This document shows positions 8,701 to 17,291 of a stretch of DNA of 64,000 bases, in pieces. The stretch's first letter is position 1. Each line of letters starts with the position of its first letter. The stretch comes from Luteibacter rhizovicinus (lineage in GTDB: Bacteria > Pseudomonadota > Gammaproteobacteria > Xanthomonadales > Rhodanobacteraceae). The notes beneath the pieces are model-generated. The model was not told where the DNA came from. It saw only the letters and a list, made by a program, of their open reading frames with translations, and ran no database searches. The position numbers and the translations under genes are program-made. Where the stretch lies: positions 145,796-209,795 of the forward strand of contig NZ_SMCS01000007.1 in assembly GCF_004342265.1 (NCBI RefSeq). Reading direction: 5' to 3'.

Positions 8701-9726
8701 GTGACCGAGAAACAAGCCACCATTGCCCCGCTGCAGAACGCCCGCATCGCCGTCCTCGGCTATGGCAGCCAGGGCCGCGCGCATGCACTGAACCTGAAGG
8801 ATTCCGGCCTCGACGTCGTCGTGGGCCTGCGCCCCGGCGGCCCCTCGTGGAATCGCGCCTATCTCGACGGCTTTGCGGTCGCCGAACCTTCCGAAGCCGT
8901 TCGCGGCGCCGACCTGATTGCGGTACTGACGCCCGACATGGTCCAGCCCCAGCTCTATCGCGAATCCATCGAGCCGAACATCAAGCCCGGCGCCGCACTG
9001 CTGTTCGCGCATGGCTTCAACGTGCATTTCGGTCAGATCGAACCACGCAAGGACATCGATGTCGTGCTGGTCGCTCCGAAGGGACCGGGCGCGCTGGTTC
9101 GTCGCGAATATGAAATCGGCCGTGGCGTGCCCTGCCTGTTCGCCGTCCACCAGGACGCGACGGGTAACGCGGAAGAAAAAGCGACGTCTTACGCGGCCGG
9201 CATCGGCGGCGCGCGCGCCATGCTGATTCAGACCGACTTCAAGGAAGAGACCGAAACCGATCTGTTCGGCGAACAGGCCGTGCTGTGCGGCGGCGCGAGC
9301 GAACTGGTCATCAAGGGTTTCGAAACGCTGGTCGAAGCGGGTTACCGCCCGGAGATCGCGTACTACGAAGTCATGCACGAACTGAAGCTGATCGTCGACC
9401 TGTTCTACGAAGGCGGCATCGCGCGCATGCTGGAATTCGTCTCCGAAACGGCCCAGTACGGCGACTACACGCGCGGCCCCCGCGTGATCGACGACGGTGT
9501 GAAGGAGCGCATGAAGGGCGTTCTGAAGGACATTCAGGATGGCACCTTCGCCCGCGAATGGACGGCCGAATACAAGGCCGGCTTGCCCAACTACAAGGCA
9601 TTCAAGCAGCGCGACCTCGAGCACCCGATCGAGCAGGTCGGCGCCCGTCTGCGCGCACGCATGCCGTGGCTGCAGGCGGCACGCCCGGAAGCCACGGCGG
9701 TCGAGCCGGCCAAGGCAGCCGAGTAA
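8701..9726 (+). CDS. ilvC: Ketol-acid reductoisomerase, short class I form
   Basis: IlvC isomerises and reduces acetolactate or acetohydroxybutyrate using Mg2+ and usually NADPH. The 341-aa product has the Rossmann motif [17 protein letters not shown], a basic cofactor loop beginning GLRPGG, and the knotted C-terminal domain with [12 protein letters not shown] and [12 protein letters not shown]. Length fits class I. The start is GTG, supported by CTGGAGAAAACGAC directly upstream. A hairpin at 9737-9763 separates it from ilvB. Confidence 0.95.
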   Translation: MTEKQATIAPLQNARIAVLGYGSQGRAHALNLKDSGLDVVVGLRPGGPSWNRAYLDGFAVAEPSEAVRGADLIAVLTPDMVQPQLYRESIEPNIKPGAALLFAHGFNVHFGQIEPRKDIDVVLVAPKGPGALVRREYEIGRGVPCLFAVHQDATGNAEEKATSYAAGIGGARAMLIQTDFKEETETDLFGEQAVLCGGASELVIKGFETLVEAGYRPEIAYYEVMHELKLIVDLFYEGGIARMLEFVSETAQYGDYTRGPRVIDDGVKERMKGVLKDIQDGTFAREWTAEYKAGLPNYKAFKQRDLEHPIEQVGARLRARMPWLQAARPEATAVEPAKAAE

Positions 9727-9736
9727 GCAGTGTCAT

Positions 9737-9763
9737 GCCGGCGGTCGGAGCGCGACCGCCGGC
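9737..9763 (+). other. Intercistronic hairpin between ilvC and ilvB
   Basis: GCCGGCGGTCG (9737-9747) and CGACCGCCGGC (9753-9763) form a perfect 11-bp stem with a 5-nt loop just after the ilvC stop. No T-tract follows, so it is not a good terminator. A role in 3'-end protection or processing of the ilvC message is plausible but inferred. The 107-bp gap containing it is the widest in the operon. Confidence 0.6.
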
Positions 9764-9833
9764 GTCTGCAAGAAGCACTGGATCTTCTTCAACAGGCCGC
9801 CGGCCAGACCGGCGATACGCAAGGATTCTTTGA

Positions 9834-11708
9834 GTGAATGCGCAACTGGATTCCATCGGCGACATTAGCCGGCCCTCTTCCCACCCCTTGGCCGGACAGG
9901 CCATGACAGGTGCCGACATCGTTGTTCAGGTGCTGGCCGACGAGGGCCTCGACGTGCTGTTCGGCTATTCCGGCGGCGCGATCCTTCCGGTATACGACGC
10001 CGTCTTTCGTTACAACGAAAGCAATCCACGCGACGACGGCAGCGAGCCGCTGCCACTTATCGTGCCCGCCAACGAACAGGGCGCGTGTTTCATGGCCGCC
10101 GGCTATGCCCGCGCATCGGGACAGGTCGGCGTGGCATTGGTCACCTCGGGTCCCGGCGCAACCAATGCCGTCACTCCCGTGCGCGATTCCATGGCCGACT
10201 CGGTGCCGCTGATCGTGATCTGCGGTCAGGTACCGACCGCGGCGATCGGCACGGACGCATTCCAGGAAGCGCCGATCACCACGATCATGGGCGCGTGCGC
10301 CAAGCATGTGTTCCTTGTCACCGACGCCTCCTCGCTGGAAGCGACGCTACGCACGGCTTTTCATATCGCGCGCAGCGGACGTCCCGGCCCTGTCGTCATC
10401 GATATTCCGAAAGACGTGCAGAACGCGCCGCTGATCTTCCAGGGTAATCGCGAACTGCCGGTGCGCGGCTACCGGGCGCGACTGCGCACGGTGCAGGACG
10501 CAACGATCGACGATGCCCACTGCGCCGCGTTCTTCGCCGCGCTGGGTCGCGCCGAGCGTCCGCTGATCTACGCGGGTGGCGGCATCATCTCCGCCGGCGC
10601 GGCGGATGCCTTGCGCGCGTTCGCACGGACGTTCGGTATTCCCGTCACCACGACCCTGATGGGTATCGGTGGATTCGACACCACCGATCCGCTCGCGCTG
10701 CACATGCTCGGCATGCATGGCACGGCTTACGCGAATTACGCCATGGACGACTGCGATTTCGTGTTTGCACTGGGCGCGCGCTTCGACGATCGCGTGGTCG
10801 GCGTGCCGGCCGAGTTCGCGCCACGGGCGAAGACGATCGCGCAGATCGATATCGACCCTGCTGAAATAGGCAAGGTGAAACAGGTGGACTGGCATCATAT
10901 CGGCCACCTCGACGGCGCCCTTCAGCGTCTGCTTCGCTATGGCCAGCGACAGGGATTCCGTCCGCGCGAAGACGGTCGCTACGATGCGTGGCACAAGCAT
11001 ATTGCCGCACTGAAGAAAACCCATGCGCTCAACTACCAGCGCGACGGAGACCTCATCCAGCCGTACGCCGTGATCGAGGCGATCAACCGCATCACCGACG
11101 GCCGCGCCATCATCACGACGGGCGTCGGACAGCACCAGATGTGGTCCGCGCAGTATTTCGATTTCCGCGAGCCACGACGCTGGCTGACCTCCGGCTCGAT
11201 GGGAACGATGGGCTTTGGCCTGCCCGCGGCTATCGGCGCGCAGTTCGCGCGACGCGACCTGACCGTGATCGATATCGATGGCGACGCCAGCATCCGCATG
11301 AATATCGGCGAGCTGGAAACCGTCACGACGTATGGTCTTCCGGTGAAGGTCGTCGTGCTGAACAACGCTGGCGACGGCATGGTTCGGCAGTGGCAGAAGC
11401 TGTTCTTCAAGGGGCGCTTCTCGGCATCGGACAAGAGCCTGCACAAGAAAGACTTCGTTCGCGCCGCGCAGGCGGATGGATTCGAATGGGCCCGTCGCCT
11501 GGACGATCCCGCGCGAATCGACGAGACCGTGGCGGATTTCCTGGCTTTCGCCGGGCCGGCGTTTCTGGAAGTCGTCATCGATCCCGATGCGGGCGTGTAT
11601 CCCATGGTGGGACCGGGCGCGACCTATGCGCAGATGATCACGGGCGACTGGATTGCCAGCCGTTCGGAAGCGGTGGCCGATACCGCCGAACCGACAGGGA
11701 TGTTCTGA
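9834..11708 (+). CDS. ilvB: Acetolactate synthase, large catalytic subunit
   Basis: The thiamine-diphosphate enzyme acetohydroxyacid synthase makes acetolactate from pyruvate or acetohydroxybutyrate from pyruvate plus 2-ketobutyrate. The 624-aa product has GYSGGAILPVYDA at the N-terminal TPP domain, the catalytic glutamate in VPANEQGACFMAAGYAR, and the TPP/Mg motif running from DIDGDASIRMN to VVVLNNAGDGM. I use the GTG at 9834, preceded by AAGGA at a good distance; an internal ATG at 9903 (MTGADIVV) is an alternative. The stop directly abuts the ATG of ilvN. Confidence 0.94.
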   Translation: MNAQLDSIGDISRPSSHPLAGQAMTGADIVVQVLADEGLDVLFGYSGGAILPVYDAVFRYNESNPRDDGSEPLPLIVPANEQGACFMAAGYARASGQVGVALVTSGPGATNAVTPVRDSMADSVPLIVICGQVPTAAIGTDAFQEAPITTIMGACAKHVFLVTDASSLEATLRTAFHIARSGRPGPVVIDIPKDVQNAPLIFQGNRELPVRGYRARLRTVQDATIDDAHCAAFFAALGRAERPLIYAGGGIISAGAADALRAFARTFGIPVTTTLMGIGGFDTTDPLALHMLGMHGTAYANYAMDDCDFVFALGARFDDRVVGVPAEFAPRAKTIAQIDIDPAEIGKVKQVDWHHIGHLDGALQRLLRYGQRQGFRPREDGRYDAWHKHIAALKKTHALNYQRDGDLIQPYAVIEAINRITDGRAIITTGVGQHQMWSAQYFDFREPRRWLTSGSMGTMGFGLPAAIGAQFARRDLTVIDIDGDASIRMNIGELETVTTYGLPVKVVVLNNAGDGMVRQWQKLFFKGRFSASDKSLHKKDFVRAAQADGFEWARRLDDPARIDETVADFLAFAGPAFLEVVIDPDAGVYPMVGPGATYAQMITGDWIASRSEAVADTAEPTGMF

Positions 11709-12191
11709 ATGCGCCACCTGATTTCCATTCTGTTGCAGAACGAAGCCGGCGCATTGGCACGCGTGGCGGGGCTGTTTGCGTCGCGCGGCTACAACATCGA
11801 ATCACTGACCGTGGCGGCAACGCCGGATGCCGAAGTGTCGCGGCTTACGCTGGTCATCTTCGGCGACGACGGCGTGGTCGACCAGATCATCAAGCAGTCG
11901 CGCAAACTGGTGGACGTGATCGATATCGCCGAACTCACGCGGCGGGAGCATGTCGAGCGCGAATTGCTCGTAGCCCGCGTGGATGGTGCGCATGATCGCA
12001 TCGATGCCTGCATCGCCCAGCATGGGGCACGTGTGCTGGAGCGGCATGGCACGAATACGCTTGTCGAGTTCACCGGCCGCCCGGATGAGGTGGACCGGTG
12101 TCTGGATGCCTTCGCCAGAATCGGCGAAGTGAGCGATCACGCGCGCAGCGGCATCGCGGCGCTCGAGCGTGCTTCGGTAGCCGTGGTGTAA
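11709..12191 (+). CDS. ilvN: Acetolactate synthase, small regulatory subunit (IlvN/IlvH type)
   Basis: This 160-aa ACT-domain protein binds the catalytic subunit and confers valine feedback inhibition. The N-terminal ACT domain is clear: MRHLISILLQNEAGALARVAGLFASRGYNIESLTV. Residues ~80-160 form the C-terminal ACT-like domain, so it is of the long IlvH class and not the short IlvM class. It begins immediately after the ilvB stop with no gap and is the last gene of the ilv-leu operon. A repeat element follows within 10 bp. Confidence 0.93.
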   Translation: MRHLISILLQNEAGALARVAGLFASRGYNIESLTVAATPDAEVSRLTLVIFGDDGVVDQIIKQSRKLVDVIDIAELTRREHVERELLVARVDGAHDRIDACIAQHGARVLERHGTNTLVEFTGRPDEVDRCLDAFARIGEVSDHARSGIAALERASVAVV

Positions 12192-12201
12192 CACCCTCTG
12201 C

Positions 12202-12338
12202 GTAGGAGCCCGCTTGCGGGCGAAAGCCAACGGAGCGGAGATGCCATGCGTGACATCCGCAGCCCATAGATCGGGCTCGCGGAGGTGAGCATCCGTCTTC
12301 CTCGCCCTGTTGGCTTTCGCCCGCAAGCGGGCTCCTAC
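12202..12338. repeat. REP/MITE-like inverted-repeat element, copy A
   Basis: The ends are perfect 30-bp inverted repeats: 12202-12231 begins GTAGGAGCCCGCTTGCGGGC and 12309-12338 is its exact reverse complement. The 77-bp interior contains CATCCGCAGCCCATAGATCG and GGTGAGCATCCGTCTTCCTC, shared with copies at 20162-20300 (opposite orientation) and 43713-43852. It fills the gap between the convergent ilvN and SDR genes and may also end transcription there. It encodes nothing; mobilisation in trans is only a possibility. Confidence 0.85.
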
Positions 12339-12354
12339 AACGAGGCGCAGGTGA

Positions 12355-12954
12355 TCAGTGGATTTTGTAGACCCGCCCCGTCTCCGCACCTTCGACACTG
12401 CGACTGAACGCCAGCGCCGCACGTGCCGCCGGTACCGGCTCGAAACCACGGAAGTACGGCCCGTAGCTTCCCATCGATTCGGTCAGTATCGTCGGGCTGA
12501 CCGCGTTGATGCGGATACCGCGCGGCAGTTCGATGGCGGCGGCGCGAACGAATGCCTCCACCGCACCGTTGACCATGCTTGCCGAAACACCCTGCACGAT
12601 AGGTTGATCGGTAAGAATGCCGGTGATAAGCGTGAAGGAACCGCCATCGCGGAGATGCGCGACGCCTTCCCGCACCAGCCGCACCTGTCCCATCAGCTTG
12701 TCGTTGATGCCACGGGCGAACTGTTCTTCGGTGAACGTATCCAGCGGACCGAAGTGCACGCTGCCGGCGGCACATACGATGGCGTCCAGCGGGCCCGTCT
12801 TCTCGAACAGGGCGCGCACGCTGGCCGGATCGGCAATATCGACGCGAAGGTCGCCGCTCTGGCGGCCCGCCGAAACGATTTCGTGACGCTGGCCAAGCTC
12901 GGCCACTACGGCATGACCCAATGTACCGCCCGCACCGACGATGAGAATTTTCAT
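12355..12954 (-). CDS. Atypical short-chain dehydrogenase/reductase-like protein
   Basis: The 199-aa product begins MKILIVGAGGTLGHAVVAEL, a Rossmann nucleotide-binding start, followed by VDIADPASV and AAGSVHFGPLD. The usual catalytic YxxxK is absent: the region reads GVSASMVNGAVEAFVRAAA, where Ala and Asn stand in the Tyr and Lys places. A subfamily sharing MVNxxxEAFVRAAA and ELPRGIRINAVSP looks like this, so the change is likely a family trait and not decay. Substrate is unknown. It is monocistronic, convergent with the ilv operon and divergent from the AraC-type gene. Confidence 0.8.
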   Translation of the reverse strand: MKILIVGAGGTLGHAVVAELGQRHEIVSAGRQSGDLRVDIADPASVRALFEKTGPLDAIVCAAGSVHFGPLDTFTEEQFARGINDKLMGQVRLVREGVAHLRDGGSFTLITGILTDQPIVQGVSASMVNGAVEAFVRAAAIELPRGIRINAVSPTILTESMGSYGPYFRGFEPVPAARAALAFSRSVEGAETGRVYKIH

Positions 12955-13061
12955 GGAAACTCCTTGTTCGAAACGTGGGGAATGGGGCCTTCGTCACCCT
13001 ACCTCAACCGGTGCTGCGGTCGCGGCATGACAGGTACCCCGGCGAGGGCTACGCTCGGGAC

Positions 13062-13988
13062 ATGAACCGCCGCGCCACCCAGATCCTGCCGCCGCCACTC
13101 GCCGATACCACGGCGCTCGGACCCGAGCAGGACCTGCTTGGCCTTTCGGACGGGCCGTCGATCCACTATCTGGAACATGGCTCGCGTAGCCGGCTTATCC
13201 GCTGGCACTACCATCCGGCATACGAACTCCATCTGATCGTCGCCACGCATGGCACTGCGTACGTGGGCGATCATGAAGGGCCTTTCTGTCCTTACACGCT
13301 GGTGCTCACCGGCCCTAATGTTCCGCACAACTGGATCACGGATCCTTCATGCGAACCGATAGCGCTACGAGACCGCGTGATCCTGTTTCCGGAATCGTTC
13401 GTCCATCGCTGCATTGAGTTTTATCCGTCCGCGCCACACATCGCGTCGTTGCTTCTGAATGAAGCGCGCTACGGTCTCGTCTTTTCTTCGGAACTCGGAC
13501 GCCGGCTCGAGCCGCTGTTCAAGCGCGTGGCGGACCATCCGGGCCTGCGTCGCATCGCCAGTTTCTTCGAACTTGTCGAAGCGCTCGCGGAAGACACGAC
13601 ACGGCGACCGCTAAGCAGTCGCCCTTTCCAGGCCAGTTCCGATCCCGGTCAATCGTTACGGTTGCACCGTGCCGTCAACTACATCGATAACAATTACGCC
13701 AGCGACATTTCGCTGCAAACAATCGCCCGTCTTCTCGACATGTCGGGAAGTGCGTTCTCGCGATTCTTCCACCAGCATACGGGCTACCGGTTCATCGACT
13801 ACGTGAACCAGACCCGCGTGCAACGTGCCTGCGCGCGCCTGGCCGAATCCGAGGCCCACATCACCGACATTTGTTACGAGGTCGGCTTCAGCAATCTGTC
13901 GAACTTCAATCGCCGTTTCCTCGCGATGACCGGAAGCACGCCGCGCGAATATCGGTTGCGTCATCGGAACATGTCGCGCGAGACATGA
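13062..13988 (+). CDS. AraC-family transcriptional regulator of the polyol locus (MtlR-like)
   Basis: The 308-aa product has an N-terminal cupin-like sensing region (LIRWHYHPAYELHLI, residues ~45-60) and a C-terminal double helix-turn-helix at about 205-300 (DISLQTIARLLDMSGSAFSR and ITDICYEVGFSNLSNFNRRF). This architecture is typical of sugar-responsive AraC activators. It lies directly upstream of, and in line with, the mannitol-type genes, as mtlR regulators do in pseudomonads. The ATG at 13062 is taken as start because earlier in-frame starts read through the divergent promoter region; its SD is weak. Confidence 0.85.
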   Translation: MNRRATQILPPPLADTTALGPEQDLLGLSDGPSIHYLEHGSRSRLIRWHYHPAYELHLIVATHGTAYVGDHEGPFCPYTLVLTGPNVPHNWITDPSCEPIALRDRVILFPESFVHRCIEFYPSAPHIASLLLNEARYGLVFSSELGRRLEPLFKRVADHPGLRRIASFFELVEALAEDTTRRPLSSRPFQASSDPGQSLRLHRAVNYIDNNYASDISLQTIARLLDMSGSAFSRFFHQHTGYRFIDYVNQTRVQRACARLAESEAHITDICYEVGFSNLSNFNRRFLAMTGSTPREYRLRHRNMSRET

Positions 13989-14126
13989 CGCACTGCGGAA
14001 TCAAAGCAGGTTAAGTCGCATACTTTCTTGCCAATAATCCATGCTGCGTAGCCGCATAATGGCGTTGTACCGCACACGCTCGTGCAAAAAAGTACGCATT
14101 TGCGAGTCAAACGAATACCGCATGTA

Positions 14127-14157
14127 TTGGTGAGCGTGCGGCGCGCGCCTCTATAAA
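14127..14157 (+). promoter_or_regulatory. Candidate promoter of the mannitol transport operon
   Basis: TATAAA (14152-14157) is a good -10 element, with only a poor -35 (TTGGTG, 14127-14132, 19-bp spacer), as expected for an activator-dependent promoter. Transcription would start near 14164, 37 bp before the mtlE ATG. The rest of the 212-bp gap (13989-14126) is AT-richer than its surroundings and contains several GCAT-type half-sites that could bind the AraC-type regulator, but I see no clean pair. Confidence 0.4.
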
Positions 14158-14200
14158 GACGGACGTCCCGTGTCGGACGGCTGGCGTTATGGAGGTATCG

Positions 14201-15568
14201 ATGAACGACCTACGGAACAGGCTGAGTTCGTTCGTGCTGGCGGCATCGATCGCCACGGCATCCGGTATCGCCGCGCCCGCGCTCGCCGACACCACACTGA
14301 CGATAGGCACCGTCAACAACGCCGACATGGTGCGCATGCAGGCGCTCTCTTCCGAATACGAGAAGTCGCATGCCGGCGTACACCTGAACTGGGTCGTCCT
14401 CGAAGAGAACACGCTACGGCAGCGCCTCACGACCGATATCGCCACGCACGGTGGGCAGTTCGACGTCGTCACCATCGGTGCCTATGAGGCGCCGCTCTGG
14501 GGCGCGCAACACTGGCTGCAGCCGCTGGACAATCTACCCGCGAGTTATGACGTCAACGACATCTTCGCGAATGTGCGCGAGCAACTAACCGTCGACAAAC
14601 ATCTGTATGCCGTGCCGTTCTACGCCGAGGCCAGCATCACCTACTACCGCAGCGACCTGTTCGCGCAGCACGGCCTGACCATGCCGCCCTCGCCTACATG
14701 GGATCAGATGCGCGACTTCGCCGCGAAGCTGCACGATCCCGAGCATGGTATGTACGGCATCTGCCTGCGTGGCAAGGCCGGCTGGGGCGAGAACATGGCC
14801 TTGCTCGGGACCATCGTAAACAGCTACGGCGGCCGCTGGTTCGACGAACAATGGCGGCCGCAGATCGATACGCCGCCGTGGCACCAGGCGGTCAATTTCT
14901 ACGTCGGCCTGCTTTCGAAATATGGCCCGCCCGGCCCCAGCGACAACGGATTCAATGAGAATCTCGCGCTGTTCGCGGCGGGCCGATGCGCAATGTGGGT
15001 CGATGCCAGCGTCGGCGGCGGCACGGTTTCCGATCCGAAGGAAAGCCGCGTCGCTGGCAAGGTAGGCTACGCGCGGGCACCGCATCAGGTAACCGACCGC
15101 GGATCGGCTTGGCTATGGGTATGGTCGCTGGCGATTCCCGCCAGTTCGAAGCAGACCGATGCGGCGCGCGACTTCATTCTCTGGGCAACGTCGCGCGAGT
15201 ATCTGGAACTGGTCGCGGCACGCTACGGCGAAGCGGCCACGCCGCCGGGTACACGCGAGTCGACCTATGCATCCCAGGCATACCTGAAAGCGGCCCCTTT
15301 CGCGCAGGTCACCTACGATTCGCTGCGCGCCGTCGATCCCGCGCATCCGACGCTGCTGCCCGTGCCATACAAGGGCATCCAGATCGTCTCCATCCCCGAA
15401 TTTCAGGCCGTCGCCAGCCTTGTCGGCCGTCTCGTGGCCGGGGCGCTGGCCGGGCGAGGCAACGTGGACGACGTACTGCATACCTCGCAGAACGCGGTGA
15501 ATCGCACGATGAAGCGCGCGGGTTACTACGACGCGCCAGTCGTTCCCAAGAAGGAGGCGCAGCCATGA
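14201..15568 (+). CDS. mtlE: Polyol (mannitol/sorbitol) ABC transporter, substrate-binding protein
   Basis: The 455-aa product begins with a signal peptide ending ASGIAAPALA (cleavage about residue 28) and then DTTLTIGTVNNADMVRMQ, the usual N-terminus of the mannitol/sorbitol binding proteins of the family 1 solute-binding group. It would capture polyols in the periplasm. The segments LRQRLTTDIATHGGQFDVVTIG and YEAPLWGAQHWL are conserved in MtlE/SmoE. The ATG at 14201 follows GGAGG (14191-14195). It overlaps mtlF by 4 bp. Confidence 0.88.
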   Translation: MNDLRNRLSSFVLAASIATASGIAAPALADTTLTIGTVNNADMVRMQALSSEYEKSHAGVHLNWVVLEENTLRQRLTTDIATHGGQFDVVTIGAYEAPLWGAQHWLQPLDNLPASYDVNDIFANVREQLTVDKHLYAVPFYAEASITYYRSDLFAQHGLTMPPSPTWDQMRDFAAKLHDPEHGMYGICLRGKAGWGENMALLGTIVNSYGGRWFDEQWRPQIDTPPWHQAVNFYVGLLSKYGPPGPSDNGFNENLALFAAGRCAMWVDASVGGGTVSDPKESRVAGKVGYARAPHQVTDRGSAWLWVWSLAIPASSKQTDAARDFILWATSREYLELVAARYGEAATPPGTRESTYASQAYLKAAPFAQVTYDSLRAVDPAHPTLLPVPYKGIQIVSIPEFQAVASLVGRLVAGALAGRGNVDDVLHTSQNAVNRTMKRAGYYDAPVVPKKEAQP

Positions 15569-16440
15569 GTACGCATCGTCGCAAGCGTTCCGAACGGCTG
15601 CTCGCGCAACCCGCGATCGTCATGCTGCTGGTATGGATGATCGTCCCGCTGGCGATGACGCTGTACTTCTCGACTCAGTACTTCAACCTGCTCTACCCGA
15701 ACAAATCGTCGTTCGTCGGACTCGAGAACTTCGCGTACTTCTTTACGTATCCGAGTTTCTGGACCAGCGTGCTCAACACGATCCTGCTCGTCGGCAGCGT
15801 GCTCGTGATTACCGTGGTCGGCGGCGTGCTTATCAGCGTACTGGTCGACGATCACTTCCCCGGACAGGGCATCGTCCGCATGCTCCTGATCTCGCCGTTC
15901 TTCATCATGCCAACGGTCGCCGCACTGGTCTGGAAAAACCTGCTGATGAATCCCGTCTCGGGCTTCCTCGCCTGGCTATGGAGGCTGTTCGGACTGACGC
16001 CGGTGAACTGGTTCGCGGACTGGCCCCTGCTTTCGGTGATTGTCGTCGTCGCATGGGAATGGCTTCCCTTCGCCATCCTGATCTTCGTCACCGCGCTGCA
16101 ATCGATGGACCGCGAACAGAAAGAAGCCGCGCAGATGGACGGCGCGCGCAGCGTCGCGATCTTCCGCCACCTCACGCTCCCGCATCTTGCCCGCCCCATC
16201 GCCGTCGTGGTGATGATCGAGGCGATCTTCCTGCTCAACGTGTTCGCCGAGATCTTCGTCACGACCAACGGCGGCCCGGGCGATGCGACGACGAACGTTC
16301 CGTTCCTCGTCTATACCCAGGCGCTGGTCGAATTCGATGTCGGCGCGGCTTCGGCCGGCGGACTGGTGGCCGTGGTACTGGCCAACATCATGGCGATCTT
16401 CCTGATCCGCCTCATCGGCAAGTCGCTGACCGCGCGCTAA
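15565..16440 (+). CDS. mtlF: Polyol ABC transporter, permease subunit 1
   Basis: This 291-aa inner-membrane protein has about six transmembrane segments, starting with IVMLLVWMIVPLAMTLYFST, and the permease coupling motif EAAQMDGARSVAIFRHLTLP (EAAxxDGA...LP) that docks on the ATPase. It belongs to the MalF-like family. The ATG at 15565 overlaps the mtlE stop and has AAGGAGG upstream; the frame is open further upstream inside mtlE only by chance. Confidence 0.9.
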   Translation: MSTHRRKRSERLLAQPAIVMLLVWMIVPLAMTLYFSTQYFNLLYPNKSSFVGLENFAYFFTYPSFWTSVLNTILLVGSVLVITVVGGVLISVLVDDHFPGQGIVRMLLISPFFIMPTVAALVWKNLLMNPVSGFLAWLWRLFGLTPVNWFADWPLLSVIVVVAWEWLPFAILIFVTALQSMDREQKEAAQMDGARSVAIFRHLTLPHLARPIAVVVMIEAIFLLNVFAEIFVTTNGGPGDATTNVPFLVYTQALVEFDVGAASAGGLVAVVLANIMAIFLIRLIGKSLTAR

Positions 16441-16452
16441 GAGGATCCGACC

Positions 16453-17283
16453 ATGGCAAAGAAACCCACACGCCGCCTCGCCCGCACTGTTCGCGCCATC
16501 GCTTCCTGGCTCGTCGGTCTGATCGTGTTCTTTCCGATCCTGTGGATGCTGCTGACGAGCTTCAAGACGGAGCTGGACGCGTTTAGCATGCCGCCGCATT
16601 TCGTATTCGCACCCACGCTGGAAAATTACGAACAGATACTAAAGCGCGCGAACTATCTGCATTACGCGTGGAACTCGATCGTTACCGCCGGTGGCGCGAC
16701 GATACTCGGCATGCTGGTAGCCGTGCCTGCCGCGTTCGCCTTCGCTTACCACCCGACCCTGCGCACGAAAAACATCCTGCTCTGGATGCTGTCGACGAAG
16801 ATGCTTCCGGGTGTCGGCGTATTGGTGCCAATCTACCTGATCTGCCGCGACCTCAACATGCTGGACTCGCGTACCGCGTTGATCGTGATTTTCGCGCTGA
16901 TCAACCTGCCGATCATGGTGTGGATGATCTACACCTATTTCCGCGACATACCCATCGATATCCTCGAGGCGGCGCGCATGGACGGCGCGGGGACGTGGAA
17001 GACGATGTCGCGCGTGCTGATTCCCATCAGTCGCGGTGGACTGGCGTCGACAGCGCTGCTCTGCCTCATCCTTTCTTGGAACGAATCGTTCTGGTCGCTC
17101 AACCTCACGACGAGCAACGCCGCGCCGCTGTCGGCGCTGGTAGCTTCGTTCTCGAGTCCCGAAGGCCTTTTCTGGGCCAAACTTTCCGCTGTATCGACCC
17201 TCGCCTGCGCGCCCATCCTGGTGCTTGGCTGGCTGTCCCAGCGCCAGCTCGTTCGCGGCCTCACCTTCGGCGCAGTCAAGTAG
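16453..17283 (+). CDS. mtlG: Polyol ABC transporter, permease subunit 2
   Basis: The 276-aa product is a MalG-like inner-membrane permease with about six transmembrane helices. It carries the EAARMDGAGTWKTMSRVLIP coupling motif for the ATPase. The first helix is SWLVGLIVFFPILWMLLTSF. It starts 12 bp after mtlF and ends 8 bp before mtlK, consistent with one transcript and a heterodimeric transport pore. Confidence 0.9.
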   Translation: MAKKPTRRLARTVRAIASWLVGLIVFFPILWMLLTSFKTELDAFSMPPHFVFAPTLENYEQILKRANYLHYAWNSIVTAGGATILGMLVAVPAAFAFAYHPTLRTKNILLWMLSTKMLPGVGVLVPIYLICRDLNMLDSRTALIVIFALINLPIMVWMIYTYFRDIPIDILEAARMDGAGTWKTMSRVLIPISRGGLASTALLCLILSWNESFWSLNLTTSNAAPLSALVASFSSPEGLFWAKLSAVSTLACAPILVLGWLSQRQLVRGLTFGAVK

Positions 17284-17291
17284 GAGTTGCC

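Noticed and set aside
7297..9624. A 775-codon open frame on the minus strand opposite ilvD and ilvC
   Set aside because: It mirrors two certain genes in high-GC DNA, where the opposite strand often stays open by codon bias. Its composition (Arg/His/Ala-rich, no domain) is that of a shadow.
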